Part shown: in pieces, positions 1-11,616 of the stretch
How positions within the stretch are numbered: the stretch's first letter is position 1
Layout: each line of letters opens with the position of its first letter
Source of the DNA: Gonatopus flavifemur
Lineage: Eukaryota; Arthropoda; Insecta; Hymenoptera; Dryinidae
Direction: 5' to 3'
Assembly (NCBI GenBank): GCA_018340375.1
Contig: JAFFJZ010000009.1
Coordinates: 11,920,501-11,984,500, forward strand
Length of the DNA: 64,000 nucleotides
Program-made: the position numbers and the translations under genes
The notes under the pieces: model-generated
Database searches by the model: none
Told to the model about the DNA's origin: nothing
Seen by the model: only the letters and a program-made list of their open reading frames with translations

Positions 1-38
1 CAATCGTAACTTTTCCGCACTATAGCGAGTCGGAAATA

Positions 39-372
39 TCAAGTTGGATCTTTTCGCACCACCCCAGTGTTGACGGTTTGCCCAGGTTTTGACAGCTCAT
101 AATAGATTACACCCTTCTGATGCCACCAAACACAGAGCATTGTCTTCTTTTCAAAACGATTTGGTCTTGTAGTGGATTTTGATGATTTACCTGGTTTCAC
201 CCATGATTTCCGACGCTTAAGATTCTCAAAAGACTTTCTTTTGTATCTGTCGAACAGCATTTCACGAGTGATTTTTCGGTTTTCTTGCTGTCTTTCATTC
301 ACTTCATGTGGGACCCATTTTCCCACTTTCCGACTCTTTCCCATGGCTTTCAAACGGATGGAGACGTGTATT
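39..372 (-). pseudogene. mariner transposase fragment (first mariner lineage)
   Basis: The minus strand from about 372 reads VSIRLKAMGK, then WVPHEV, the conserved motif between the DNA-binding and catalytic halves of mariner transposases. It continues through KSSKSTTRPNR and VWWHQKGVIYYELSKPG, which match the post-first-aspartate part of the family. The stretch between REMLFDRYKRKSF and RRKSWVKPG is much shorter than the family norm, so the segment carrying the first catalytic aspartate appears deleted. The frame then closes at 39 in unrelated residues. It is a different lineage from the mariner at 23957-25247 and has no visible terminal repeats here. It cannot encode an active enzyme. Confidence 0.75.
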
Positions 373-479
373 CCGCAGCGTTATCAGTCCTGGTTCACCA
401 CTGGCCCAGTCTCGTATTACGAAAGCAGTTGTATTACTACAGAATGAATTTGGTTCCTGATCCCCTACCAATTCAGTAT

Positions 480-1621
480 TAGGGCGATTTTACAGCAATA
501 CTGTTGGAGTATCATGTTCTCATGTATTTTACAATGTAATTAGCGCTGGCTCAGTACTGGTGTAGCTTGGGTCATTCGAAATACAGTTGGTTTGGATTTT
601 GAATCACGGCCGATTTCGTAGTGAGACAATGTTGTATGAATACTAGCTCGTACAATGTTGCCAACCCTGGTTTGATGCTGGGACAGTGCCGTCTCCTAAA
701 ACGTGGGTCTTTGCTCAGCGGTGAAGATCGAGTACTGGCGCAAAACTGTTTGTCTATGGCAACCAATACTTTTCGAAATCCGTCCAACAATTGGTGCCAG
801 TTGAGAAACAGTAATGACCCTGAATAAAAATCGTTGTTTCTGCCGGACTCCGGCAAATACAACCTTGCCAGTACAGCGCCTCTTGACAACTCTGGCAGTT
901 TCCACATAGGTAGTCTCGTAGTCTCGTGCACCCCAAGTCAATCATGTGCGATTCGTTGTTGGTACAAAAATCAGATGCTAGATGCGATGAATCTCGTCTA
1001 GTATGAAATATTTCTGTCCGAGATACTGTAGCATTTCACAACAGAACATTGACAATACTTTAGTAGTTTAATATCTGAGGGCTAATAATATCTTTTATCA
1101 GGACTCTTCAGATTATTTTTGGTAATCTTGAAGAGGTTTTTCGGAAATTCGAATGCTTTTGAGAATTCTTTGCGAAGGTTATTTCGGTATTGATTGACGA
1201 GCATGAGCAACCGTTTGAAACAATTTGCACGGACTTTGTGTTCCCAAATGCGCAAAAATAGGCTGTAAACCTGCGATTCTACAGTGAGAGAAAAATTGTG
1301 AGGAAGGATAAAAATCAATGCAATAATTATTCCCATATCAACGCGGCAACTCGGAGACAACTTGACAACATTGTTTCCAATGGGAAGTTGGTATGGTGAA
1401 ATATTAAAACCAAATATTGGAAAGATGTCCACATGTAAATAGAATAATTTCAAAACCAGATATTAGTAGACTTTCACATTCTACGAGAGGAAAAATTGAG
1501 GTCCTTGTCGGTGAATAAACATGAATCTACTATGTGAAATGAAATTATTTATAAGGTATTGCGAATTCCCCAGTGAAAAAGGTTCATATATGCGCTGTAT
1601 ATAATTATTGGAGTTTATACA
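480..1621. other. no gene recognised; degenerate CCAGTACTGGC-type repeat words
   Basis: The stretch holds scattered words such as CAGTACTGG, TTGCCAGTACAG and AACTCTGGCAG on both strands. They resemble the duplicated unit at 1960-2388 but are too decayed to align as a copy. Open frames here have no domain I recognise and look like chance. Confidence 0.3.
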
Positions 1622-1895
1622 CCCTAGTAAAAAGGGATTATATATGGTCTGTATATAGTTATTGAAGTTTATATAAGTATTATTAAAATTTATATAGTTA
1701 TATATGGAGTTATATATAAAAACTTGAATTGTTATATATAGTAAAAAATCGGAATAATTCTTTTCATATAGAATTATCTCAAATTCCATATATACCACTA
1801 TACATAACTATATATGTGCATATATTAATTTCAATAATACTTATATAAACTTTAATAATTATATATAGACCATATATAATCCCTTTTCACTAGGG
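1622..1895. repeat. foldback element with CCCTAGTRAAAAGGG ends
   Basis: The left end CCCTAGTAAAAAGGGATTAT (1622) is matched by the reverse complement of the right end ATAATCCCTTTTCACTAGGG (1895). Arms of roughly 70 bp continue into TATATGGTCTGTATATA-type sequence. A partial further end, CCCCAGTGAAAAAGG, lies at about 1570. It belongs to the CCCTNGTRRAAA terminal group also seen at 10125, 18947, 32958, 38412, 48801 and 54541. Confidence 0.6.
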
Positions 1896-1959
1896 CATGT
1901 ATTATTAGAATTTATATAAGGACATATATACCCATGTGGAAATGTACACACGGGCCGCC

Positions 1960-2388
1960 ACTGGCGCGGTACTGTTGCCAGAGTTGCCAGTACTGGCAAA
2001 TCCAACCTTGCCCTTATGGGGCCAGTGGTTTGGACGGTACTGGCAAGGAGTCGGAATGATAACATCATTTCACATAAGGGCCAGTAAAACATTTACCACC
2101 ACGTCGGTAGCGATATTTGGTGTGTGCCTACTATGGTGGAACTCTGGCATTGCAACAGAATTAGTTGTTCCGCCAGTACTGGGCACGGAATGATTCCCGC
2201 ACTGGCATAGCTATGTGCTATGTGGATAAACAGATGTGTTTCTGCACTGGCTGAGCACTGTTGCCAGAGCTGCCAGTATTGTCAAATCTAACCCTACCAT
2301 TATGGGGCCAGTGGTTTGGACGGTACTGGCAAGGAGTCGGAATGATAACATCATTTTACATAAGAGCTAGTAAAACATTTACCACCAC
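1960..2388. repeat. 143-bp direct duplication, 286-bp offset
   Basis: Positions 1960-2102 and 2246-2388 are the same unit in the same orientation, with about a dozen substitutions. Each runs from ACTGG...CACTGTTGCCAGAG or its variant to TAAAACATTTACCACCAC, and shares GGCCAGTGGTTTGGACGGTA. The 143-bp spacer (2103-2245) is not obviously a third copy. It directly abuts the downstream end of the transposase pseudogene, so it could be an element terminus or an old tandem unit. Confidence 0.7.
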
Positions 2389-4459
2389 TAGATCTTAACT
2401 CTAGATCGTATTGCACGAGCCACAATTTTGGCCTCCTGATGCTTGCTCTCATAACGGATACATGAGATCTTCCATGGTGAACCAATGAAACTCATAACAC
2501 GACTATAATTGACTAAAATATGGTGTTTAGGTTGCATACTGTTCGGAAACAGTGTACGTAATGTGTACAAATATTCTTCAGTCAAGACACCGAGAAGATT
2601 ATGAATTTTGTCGTTAACTATTGTACTACAAGTAATTTGACTTAAAATTAAGAAAAGTTTCCAATGCTCGTTATTCTCTGGTACTAAATCTGCGATGCAA
2701 ATATTCTGATTCCTCACAAGATTTAGCTTTTCAGATGATGAAATCATACATTTTTTTGTTCTTTTCAAATGATGTTCCATTACTTCGATTGGTTTGCTGA
2801 CATTTTCATTATCTTTGTGGTTCAACGCTTGAATCCGTTCATTCAATTCAGGTAACGTGAAGAATTGGTCAACGTAAATGAACCGATGCAAAATCAAACT
2901 CAAGGCATAACGACATACACCCTCCAAAATGTCATGCATAACATCTACAGTGAAATTAGTGGCCACATGAAAATTTTCAATTTCATTGGATACGCACTCT
3001 TTGACGATCCCACAATTTCTCAAGTTACTTTCAAGTATTTTTTTCGGAATTTTCAATAGTTCGAAGACAACAATCGTTTTCATCTATTACATCATTTATG
3101 TTTCCGAAATCAATGTAGCAAAGACGGAAAAAGGAATTCGGATTGAAATTTTCTTGGAAACCAAGAATCGAACTCGAACCAAGATTATCTCCAACGATTA
3201 AGGCAAGCATGAATTTAATTTTGATGAACTGTTGATTAATTTGTACTGTTACTCCAGTGCTTCTCAAAAAATTAATTTCCTCAATCACCTTTGCAAAAAT
3301 GGTATCATCATTTTGAAATATGCGATCAGACGTATTAAACAGGAAAAAGAGAGAAATGTTTTTAACCTTCGACTGCATTTCTGGAGGCAAGCAGGGAATT
3401 GAAACATACAGTGCACTGCATTTTCCAATTCCTTTTCGCGTCCCTAATGGATTGTTTGTTTCATAATCGTCGTAGTATAGAATCGTCGGAAGGATGAATT
3501 CATCATACCCTGCAATTTTTGATTGCTACAAAGGACTCTGAATGAAATTCCACAATATTCCATCAGAATAGAAAAGTCCCTGCATATAATTCATAGCTTC
3601 TTCAAGAACAGAAGGGATTTCGAAAAATTGCTCGAACACCAATCTTAAAAGAATCAATTGCGCAAAAACTGGAACAAATATCCTGCTGACAATGCCATTT
3701 TCAATTTCATTTTCAGGACACTCACCAATTTTGCAGTTTATTGGTTCTATGGAAGTTTTCAAATGTCTGAACATCTGGAATCTTCGATATTCTGTGCGCA
3801 ATCTACTGTAAATTTTTTTCCAATTTGTGATTTTTCTTTCAATTTGAAAATGATAATTTTTGGGTAGAAGATGTTTGAATTTCATCAATTTCTTTTTCAA
3901 AAAGATCAAAAGTACGGATGAGTAATTTTGATACAGCGTTGAACATGTCTTGAACTCTTTTTCGTGGAACATCATTATAATGGTACAATTTTGCAGAAAA
4001 TTCATTCAATTCTTCCATGAAGGAATGACAAAAATCGGAATCCTGAAAACTATCATATTCACCATTATTGGTTTCGCATTCAAAGGAAAGATCATCGTCA
4101 TCGTCATGCTCTGAAAATTGGTGATCATCGTCATCAGAAAATGGGTGTTCCATGAAATAAACCTCATCTTCATCGTCTGATTCCAGAACATTTTGTTTTT
4201 GTTGATTTTTATTCCGCTCATCGAGCGCGGTAACATTACAGTGATTGGTGTTTGAATGACAACTATATTATTGTGTTACTTCTCTTATTCTGTGTTTATC
4301 GCGTCTGTATTTAACGAAAGGACTGATAGAACCATAACATCTTGAACAATTTCCTTGTGGACATTCAAACATTTCATTCAAATTATGCACGAGTCTTACG
4401 TGAGCAATGAAATCTTCGTCGTCCCTAAGTGCTTCATTACATTTCGAGCACCGTAACAT
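2388..4459 (-). pseudogene. zinc-finger-bearing DNA transposase remnant (EnSpm/TNP2-like, tentative)
   Basis: Blocks lie in order on the minus strand. 4459-4268 encodes a C2H2-like finger (CSKCNEALRDDEDFIAHVRLVH). 4153-3526 encodes an acidic then basic helical region ending in LRTEYRRFQMF and PSVLEEAMNYMQ. 3525-3031 encodes ILPTILYYDDYE, NPLGTRKGIGK, CLPPEMQSKVKNI and LALIVGDNLG. 3083-2388 encodes VDVMHDILEGVCRYAL, QPKHHILVNYSRVM and IRYESKHQEAK. The MHDILEGV, PKHHxLVxY and RxESKH pattern is typical of large animal cut-and-paste transposases of the TNP2-like type. The frame changes near 3870 and 3050 and between the blocks, and some joins could be introns. No complete reading frame survives. 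The superfamily name is inference from motif memory. Confidence 0.65.
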
Positions 4460-5299
4460 CGTTTCGCTTATAAATCAACAATAAATTATGAGAATTCGCG
4501 ACACACTTATAAAATATATACGAAAAAGTGGGAAATACTTCCAAAATAAACCAAGAAATACTTCCAATTTTAAACATCTGTGAACAGTATCTTTATACTT
4601 ACGTATAAGTGGTCGAAATCTTCCGATTTTTAAGCAACTTTCAGAGCATCTTCAACGTAACCATATAAAATGTTTACGTCACAGCTAAATTTGTCTCCTG
4701 GAAAAGTTATGGAGTAACCTGCTCGTTGCATAAATTTCCACATTGCTTGAGCATGAGGTGGATAATCACAATGTAAGGCAATGAAACACTTGAATGCCAA
4801 ACCAACATTAAAAACTGTTAGTCGTTAATGACGACAAAGTTTTGCTCGATGTTGATATGGGACCCAATAGTGACAACTGTAGGCTGGAAAGTTCTTTTGT
4901 TCCTCCTTGATTCGTCCTTTCTCTTCTCGACGAATGAATTGAGTTCTCCAACATTCTGGGAACAAATTCCTTGATTTCATGTGAACTGAAAAAAGCAAAA
5001 TTTGGATTTTCCAATGATGTATACAAACTCAGGCACATATATTACGATGAATTAAATCAATCTTTTTCTGTTACCTACCGGAACATTCAACAAAAATGCA
5101 TCTCTTTCCTCCATGAGACTGCTTTTGCCTACAGTGGTACCATTGGCTTCTCTTTTTTAGCTCCCACGTTTTTACTTCCATGTTCCTTATATATAAGGAA
5201 ATGGAAGTATTGCGATAGGGTCAAAAATCCGCTATGCAGAAGGGGGTATTTCGCCTTTGCCAAAAGCTTTAGAACGTTGAAAAAATTCGATTCCCAAAA

Positions 5300-5352
5300 A
5301 TGTCTGTTTGTGTGTGTGTGGATGTGTGTGGATGTGTGTGTGTGTGTGTGCA
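5300..5352. repeat. TG-rich microsatellite
   Basis: Interrupted (TG)n with GGA breaks, ending in a pure TGTG run before CACAAGATTC. Frames across it give meaningless VCVCVCV or HTHTHTH peptides. It lies in the presumed last intron of the 4630-8751 gene remnant. Confidence 0.9.
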
Positions 5353-5370
5353 CAAGATTCTTTTGGCGCA

Positions 5371-5690
5371 CGATAACTCTCCTCAGAATGCACCGATCGG
5401 AATAATTTTTTTCCAGTATGTTTGGCTAGGAGAGGACTCAAGGCCTATTGATTTTGGTATAGATCGGATAACACGTTTTGAGAATATCACGGAATATGTT
5501 TCTGAAAATCGTGATTTTTGTGTTTGGTGTGCGATAACTCTCCTCAAAATGCACCAATTTGATTAATTTTTCCTTCTAAATGTTCGTCTCGGAGAGGACA
5601 CGAGGCCTATTGATTTTTGTATCGATCGGATAACACGTTTTGAAAATATTGCGGAATACGTTTTTGAAAATCGTGGGTCTGCGACCGCTC
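5371..5690. repeat. two tandem units of about 161 bp
   Basis: CGATAACTCTCCTCAGAATG at 5371 recurs as CGATAACTCTCCTCAAAATG at 5532. Both are followed by a matching GAGAGGAC...AGGCCTATTGATTTT and GATCGGATAACACGTTTTGA. The unit sits directly after the TG microsatellite. Confidence 0.75.
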
Positions 5691-6240
5691 ATACCTCCAC
5701 TTCCTATTATCCGATTGCCATGGAATTTGTACCACGTTTCAGTTATGATCCGACAGTGCTTCCATATCAGTTCCATCCCAATTGGGTGAAAACTGTAAAG
5801 AAAATTTTTTTAAGATCCGCATTATTGGACATGTTTTGGTAGCGTGCCTTTTCTGTGTTCGCTTCATCCGCATTTCGTGGAATTTTGGACATAATCAATT
5901 CGCGGGGTGGTGATTTGGTGGTATAAATTTCGAGCAAACCGGAACGGAGGGAATAAAAAGGTGAGCACTAAGGTTTGGAACAACTTTTGAAAATTTCGTG
6001 AATACCGTTCTCATGCAGATATCTTCCGTTCCTATCCTCCGATTTTTATACAATTTTCATCTCAGTTTCATGCAGTGCCAATTGCGGTTCCTCGTAAGCT
6101 TCAACCTGATCCTTACAGAAGAACGGGAGGAGGAGAAGAAAGATTTGATCGAAAATTGGGATTTCGCGACCACACGTATTTTCGTTCCTGCTTATCCGAT
6201 TGCAATGAAATTTATACCACGTTTCAGTTGCGAACACAAA
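5683..6240. repeat. dispersed repeat core, two local copies
   Basis: A core resembling CTTATCCGATTGCAATGAAA followed by TTTATACCACGTTTCAGTT occurs at about 5700-5750 and 6180-6235. Related copies lie at about 40210-40265 and 51905-51975. The first and third copies sit just downstream of a TG microsatellite, so the microsatellite may belong to the repeat family. Confidence 0.6.
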
Positions 6241-7104
6241 GTACTTTCATACGAGTTTGAATTGCTTATTAAGAATTATTTGAGGCTTAGTTTTCGAAAT
6301 ATGAGCATTTTGAAATTTTTTCAAATTCATTTTTTTAACAAATGAGGTAATGGATGAAACACTCCAAAGTCTTACTGGAATAAATCTACGTCTTATAGTT
6401 TGAAATGTGGAAAATGAGATTATTCATATAGGTCATTACTTTCAAGTTGCAAACCTGAAGTTGTATGAATGAATTGATAAAAGAGGAAATTTGAGCAGAT
6501 GGAAATAGGAATTATCTTCTGATAATGTTTCTAAATATTTCAGGAGTCCAGCATCATCGACATTTTCTATTTTCTTCTTTTTCAGTTCGTGTATGATGAC
6601 AGACTTAATTTTTTCCCATCCTTCCAAAAGCAATTTCTGTTTGTTTGGCTACAAAGCCTCGAAATCTTTTCCTGTCTACAAACTTGTGAAATTAGTAATT
6701 ACGATATATTATACTGATTTTTGAAGATCAGCAAGAATAATGTATTTTTAAAAAAGCTCGAGGTCTTTGTTTGCTTTTTTGGAATGTTCGAAATAAATGA
6801 ATCCGATAATGGTATATCAAAATTTTCATCATTGATATAAAAATTCAATAAAGGAAAAACATATCTATTTATCAATTGTGATCCCAGATTTGTCTTCAGC
6901 ATTTGGAATGATTCGAAATATTCATGGACTTCTTTATCCGAACAGTCAATAATTTTCGTCGAAGACTGAAACTATTTTGCCAGCATTTCAAGACTTGATC
7001 TGTAGGTTCCAAATGGCTTTGCAACCAGTTCAAGTCCCCGTTGTCTCAAAATGTTGCTTGCTTAATCGTAATCTAATTACACATTTGAATGAATAATCAA
7101 ACTA

Positions 7105-7305
7105 CACAGTAAAAAATTTTTCGTCATTGTGGAAAGTGTTAAAAGTTGTGTGTAGAATATTTAACATTCTAGAGTGTTGATTCAACACGATCTTTTTGTT
7201 TTGTTTGCGTTAACAACGATTGTGTTGAATCGACACTCTAGAATGTTGAATATTCTACACACAAAGTTTAACACTTTACACAATGACGAAAAATTTTTTA
7301 CTGTG
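7105..7305. mobile_element. 201-bp foldback MITE, TA target duplication
   Basis: TA at 7103-7104 and 7306-7307 flank CACAGTAAAAAATTTTTCGT and its reverse complement. Near-perfect arms of about 90 bp include GTGTGTAGAATATT and ACACTCTAGAATGTTGA. It lies in a presumed intron of the broken gene and encodes nothing. Confidence 0.85.
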
Positions 7306-8099
7306 TAAAATTTAATGAATATATATATTAAAGATATCACAGTGCCTTTGATTGCACTCGTTGATGTAGAATTCCATTTTTAAATTTCTTACGTGATTGG
7401 ATTGAAAAGAGTAAAGCAAAATAAGAAGAAATTTATGGCAAAATTTCTTACCTGTCGAGTCATTGTCATCCTCATCAGATATATCGTGTTTTTCAGAAAT
7501 CAATAATTATTTGTATCTCTTCAGTCCCCTTCGACGTAATTGAAGTGTTCCCATAGTTTTCTTGTAACGGGAGTGCAATTTTGTCTTCCACCTTTACTAT
7601 ACTTGAAGCGGACGTAGTAAGTATCTGGATTTTCTCTTGGAAAAATTGAATGAATCTCAGCTGATAATGTCAGGAAACGCTCTTTGCTTATTCTAAAACA
7701 TTAAATGTTAATGGTGACATTAAATTTTCATTTGCAACTCATGGAATGCGAGTGGAGACATCCCTTGAATTGGCTAATAGGTTGATCAGGATTGATGTTT
7801 TTGAACGCTCTGTTTTGTTCCCTTGCAATCATAACTCGAACGAGAAATTTATGTACTGTAGGATTTAAATCATTATGTTGTGAAAAATATTGCATAACTT
7901 TCCGTCCTTTGTCATCGCGTAGTAAGAATTTTTTCAATCCCTACAAATGTTAAAATCATTCAAACCATCTTTCGGATCCTTCAATTCATTGAGCAATACT
8001 TACAGTGTCACAAGTTTCAGTGCTCAGAGCTGCACTGTCAGAAATATCTGGAAGTTTTTTTCAATCATGTACATGAATTTAAGTTCATACACATTTTAC

Positions 8100-8175
8100 A
8101 TTACATTTAATGTACAAAAACATGAAAAAACTATAGATTATGCTATAGTTTACATTAAATTTAATGTAAAATGTG
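8100..8175. mobile_element. 76-bp palindromic mini-element, TA flanked
   Basis: CACATTTTACATTACATTTA is mirrored by TTAAATTTAATGTAAAATGTG, with TA at 8098-8099 and 8176-8177. The right TA is shared with the next element, so the two lie back to back inside the 8033-8516 MITE. Confidence 0.6.
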
Positions 8176-8177
8176 TA

Positions 8178-8436
8178 CACCCAGAGAAATGGTTTACTTG
8201 AATATGAACCTACTAGAGATTTAATTGTATCCAATGAAATTTTATTTCATTCAAGTAAATTTTATTTGAAATGAATAAAAATTCATTCGGATGAAATAAA
8301 TTGTTTATTTGATCCAACTAAAACTCTAGTAGGTTCATATATAAACAAACATTGTAGTTGAGTCAAATAAATTTTAGTTGATTCAAACAAATGTTCGTTG
8401 AATCAAATAAATCCAGGTATACCATTTTTCTGGGTG
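8178..8436. mobile_element. CACCCAGAGAAATGG MITE, copy 1
   Basis: TA (8176-8177) and TA (8437-8438) flank CACCCAGAGAAATGGTTTAC and the complement of ACCATTTTTCTGGGTG. The interior is rich in TTGAATCAAATAAA-type words and contains CTAGTAGGTTCATAT. Related copies lie at 40941-41181, 41531-41709 and 42240-42477. Confidence 0.85.
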
Positions 8437-8752
8437 TAGGAAACTGAATTCATGCACGTACATGAAAAAAACTTCCAGCAAAAACATTGAAATTAATGCA
8501 GAAATTTCTAACAGTGTGTCTTTTCAACATTGTTGGGGTTGCAAATTAACCCGCTCCCAGCTGCGCTCTCGTTAGGAGTTGTTCCTATGAACTGGTTTCG
8601 TCGATTCGCCAATTCGTCATGGAGCGAACTTATGCACTCTGATTCAATATTTGGGGTTTGTTGATCGAAAAAATATTCCTCAACAGCGAACTGCTTTCCT
8701 TCCTTGTCGATGAGAAACGGCCATTTTGTAACACAACATGTATCCACCACTA

Positions 8753-9840
8753 CCCAGCTAACCAAAGCTGATAAATAACTGATCAATTATTACCCAATGA
8801 GATTGGGTGGGATTGATCAATGATTGTCCATTTTTGTGTCCGCATTAGCGGCCAATAATTGATCAATTTCAGTGGACCATTGGATTTCCCAATTGCAGGG
8901 CAATCTTTGGTCAATGGCATGGGCATAGGTGCTGCCATCAGCTGTGAAATAATGTGACCCATAATTTGGCAGTTATTGGACAATTATTTTGGTTTGAGAA
9001 TGATCGAAAATTGACCGATAACTCGTTATTGATTGATATATACTATAAAACTTTGAATCATTTCAAAATACTAATATAATAATCTCAGTGTGAGAGAATT
9101 TTGTTCAAATTTGTTGAACATTTGTTGTTAATTTTTTCATTTCAAAACTGTGATGACGGCACTGTGAAACTGAATCCGTCCATTCAGCATTATGATATAT
9201 AATTATCCACAATTTGCGTATTGCTAATTCAAGTAGAAATCATAACTCGAAACCACACTTCTTGATTGGAATGGAGTTCAATCGGTTCACTCAGTTATAA
9301 TAATAATAGGAATTTGCATCCATGCTTCAAAATGGAAATCCAAACCGAAATTGAAGTTATGAATAACCATCGCGACAATTTTACCGCGCCACGAATAATA
9401 TAAAATTCGACAAGTTGCGATCACTGATACGACGGAGATGAATGAATCGATAAATCACAATTTTTTGTAATAAACAATACATAATAACTAAGTCTATCCT
9501 ATTAACATAACATAACCAACGCAAAATCCCATATTACCGATAGAAAATAAGTAATGTTTTACATGTCCAGATTTCCGATTATCGACGCATGTTGAATGAT
9601 CAATTTTTGGTCAATTCTATGGACCACGAGGTTGATCAATAATTGTCCTGTTCTACGTCCGCATCAGCGATCAACAATTGGCCCTTGAAAAATTATCATT
9701 TTTTGATCAATCATTATCCAATGAATGGACATGCGCATGAAGATCCTGCATAATTCCCAAATAATTGATCAATTATTAGCAAATATCATTGGAATCAATC
9801 AAATTGACTAATGATTGGAACCAATCCTTGGTTGGCTGGG
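8753..9840. mobile_element. 1.09-kb non-coding TA element with CCCAGCYAACCAA ends
   Basis: CCCAGCTAACCAAAG at 8753 matches the complement of CTTGGTTGGCTGGG at 9840, with TA at 8751-8752 and 9841-9842. Subterminal blocks rich in TGATCAATNATT and GACCATTGG-like words occur at both ends in opposite orientation. No long open frame is present. It interrupts the 5' side of the broken gene at 4630-8751. Confidence 0.8.
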
Positions 9841-10124
9841 TATTCACGCAATGTCCCGTAATCACGGCGCGCCTGCGCATAACTTACGTATTTAAGTATT
9901 TCCCATACCAACTATGAGAAGTACCCATACAGTACCGAAGATTTCATTAGGTATTTCATTCTGTACGTCACACTGAGGTTTCAGAGTCCCTTCAGAAATA
10001 TTGCAATGTCCGCTAATCTTGCATTTCAATGCAATATTTTTGAATTATTTCTGCAATGTTTAAAGAATATTCATGAAATATTTCATTGTGATGTTTTTCT
10101 CGTCATATACTTGAGACATTGCAA

Positions 10125-10418
10125 CCCTGGTGCAAGGGAAGCGTGTCATAAGGAGTAACGGAAGCGTAAGCATGTTTCAGATTACTTTACTAATACTTCT
10201 CATATGCTTCCTATCCACTCTTGGATTACGCTTCCGTGCGTAAAGCCCGGTTTCTATGAAATTGGGGTGTCTTCGGATACGCTTCACACACTTCAAATAT
10301 ACGTTCGAACCACTCTTAATGTTTCACTTGACGCTCGGTATACGCCTAAATCCACGTTCCAAATACTTTCCAACTACGTTCCTGACACTTTCTATTACAT
10401 GCTTCCCTTTCACCAGGG
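10125..10418. mobile_element. short TIR element, CCCTGGTGMAAGGGAAGC ends
   Basis: CCCTGGTGCAAGGGAAGC at 10125 is the inverted partner of GCTTCCCTTTCACCAGGG at 10418. The left flank is AA and the right flank GA, so a 2-bp duplication is possible but not clean. It is non-coding and belongs to the CCCTNGT terminal group. Confidence 0.6.
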
Positions 10419-10895
10419 GAGGAGGTAACATTTCAATTGACAGATTTTTGACATATTTCTGTGAAAGTATACTTAAATGTAATGAAAGTGAAAGATTGAA
10501 ATGTAAATGAGACATTACTGAAATCTGTGGTGCTGTATGGGTACCCACTGCCTGTGTAAACGGTTGAGGAGTTAAAACACTAAACTTTCTTGAATTAACT
10601 GATGTTTTGCAAAACACTGATTTAGAATTTTTCTTATTTGGAATGTCAACATGTAAGGAAATTTCTAGGATATTTTTTCATTTCTCAATGAATAATAATT
10701 CAGTACGGTCTCTTTTACCATACTACTCAGGAATTGTGTGAAATACTATCGGAGAAAAAAATGAAAGCTTATGTAATACATTTTGTGAACTTTATGGCAG
10801 TTACTTGCATATCTTCTCCGATGTCTTCGCGTTGCCGAATTAGTCTGAGACTAGTTATAAGCTAAATGGTATTTGTTCCCACAATTTTTTTCTCA
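10419..10895. other. no feature recognised
   Basis: AT-rich sequence. I see no coding pattern, repeat copy or hairpin that stands out. Confidence 0.4.
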
Positions 10896-11370
10896 CAAGG
10901 GAACATTCCCAACCACCCGCCTCCGGTTTGGCTGCAATTTGGATATGTTGTAGTTGGGCGAAAAATAAGAGATACGTATTTTTTTATATCGGCTGATGAA
11001 CGGATTTTGGGGGTGAAAACGACCCTCAAAAACAGTTTATCAACAATTTCTTCAGTTCTAATGCGTATTTTTCAATGAAACAAAATGGAAACAATTCTCT
11101 ACTGAAAAAGCAACAAAATCGCATAGGTTCAATTCATAGGGGTTGCTACCCTTAGAATTTATAGGCTCAAAACTGTATTTTTTAAGCGTATTTTCCATGT
11201 AAAAATTCAGAAAATGGTCATAAAAATATTATAAAATGTTTTCCTGGTGAAGAATAATGGGTAAAAGTTGACGTTTGTTGGTGTTTCTGCATAATCTGTG
11301 ATTCCGGGGGTAAACTACCTCTAAATTCCATTGGGACAGTAAAAACAACCCTCGATCACGGAATAACGTG

Positions 11371-11616
11371 CACGGAGAAAAAAGATCATGGATTGATCAC
11401 TAGAAAAGATAGTAAACTGGTGACAACTACGAATTTTTGTACACAGTCGCTAACAGAGACGAGTAATGGTTCCTATTTTGTTATAATATATTGTATTTTA
11501 GTATACCAAAATAGGAACCATTGCTCGTCTCTGTTAGCGACTGTGTACAGAAATTCGTAGTTGTCACCAGTTTACTATCTATTCTAGTGACCATTTCATG
11601 CTCTTTTTGCTCCGTG
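11371..11616. mobile_element. 246-bp foldback MITE with CACGGAG ends
   Basis: CACGGAGAAAAAAGATCATG mirrors CATGCTCTTTTTGCTCCGTG. The arms share GGTGACAACTACGAATTT, CAGTCGCTAACAGAGACGAG and ATGGTTCCTATTTTG and are nearly perfect for about 110 bp. The flanks are TG on the left and TA on the right, consistent with a mutated TA duplication. It lies in the left arm of the 10896-14387 element. Confidence 0.85.

Larger units (their letters stand above)
8033..8516. mobile_element. foldback MITE with CACTGTYAGAAAT ends inside an exon
   Basis: The ends CACTGTCAGAAATATCTGGA and the complement of AGAAATTTCTAACAGTG match, and TG dinucleotides lie at 8031-8032 and 8517-8518. Inner arms share AACTTCCAG and CATGTACATGAA-type sequence. 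Two smaller TA-flanked elements (8100-8175 and 8178-8436) sit in its centre. Removing the whole insert plus one dinucleotide leaves the flanking codons of the 4630-8751 gene in one frame. The terminal sequence is shared with the element at 61134-61974. Confidence 0.75.
4630..8751 (-). pseudogene. broken multi-exon gene of unknown function
   Basis: Coding blocks in one order on the minus strand suggest a spliced gene. Block 1 (8751-8517) contains VTKWPFLIDKEGKQFAVEEY. Block 2 (8032-8013) ends LSTETCDT at a GTAAGTATT donor. A 60-odd-bp intron ends TTTTAACATTTGTAG, followed by block 3 (about 7943-7728) with GLKKFLLRDDKGRKVMQYF. Block 4 (about 7694-7410) has RFLTLSAEIHSIFPREN and YYVRFKYSKGGRQNC and then an acidic end at a GTAAGA donor. 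Block 5 (about 7060-6710) has EVHEYFESFQMLKTNLG. Block 6 (6627-6440) begins after a CAG acceptor. The last block (4814-4630) has CDYPPHAQAMWKFMQRAGYS and a TAA stop. Lesions are a frame change plus TAA near 7530 and a TAG that likely replaces Trp near 7000. I do not recognise the function. The pattern resembles multi-copy insect proteins of unknown role. It could be a decayed host gene or cargo of a large transposon. Confidence 0.5.

Noticed and set aside
5129..5441. HTHTHTH / VCVCVCV ORFs at 5.1-5.4 kb and 40.0-40.4 kb
   Set aside because: They are translations of TG microsatellites.
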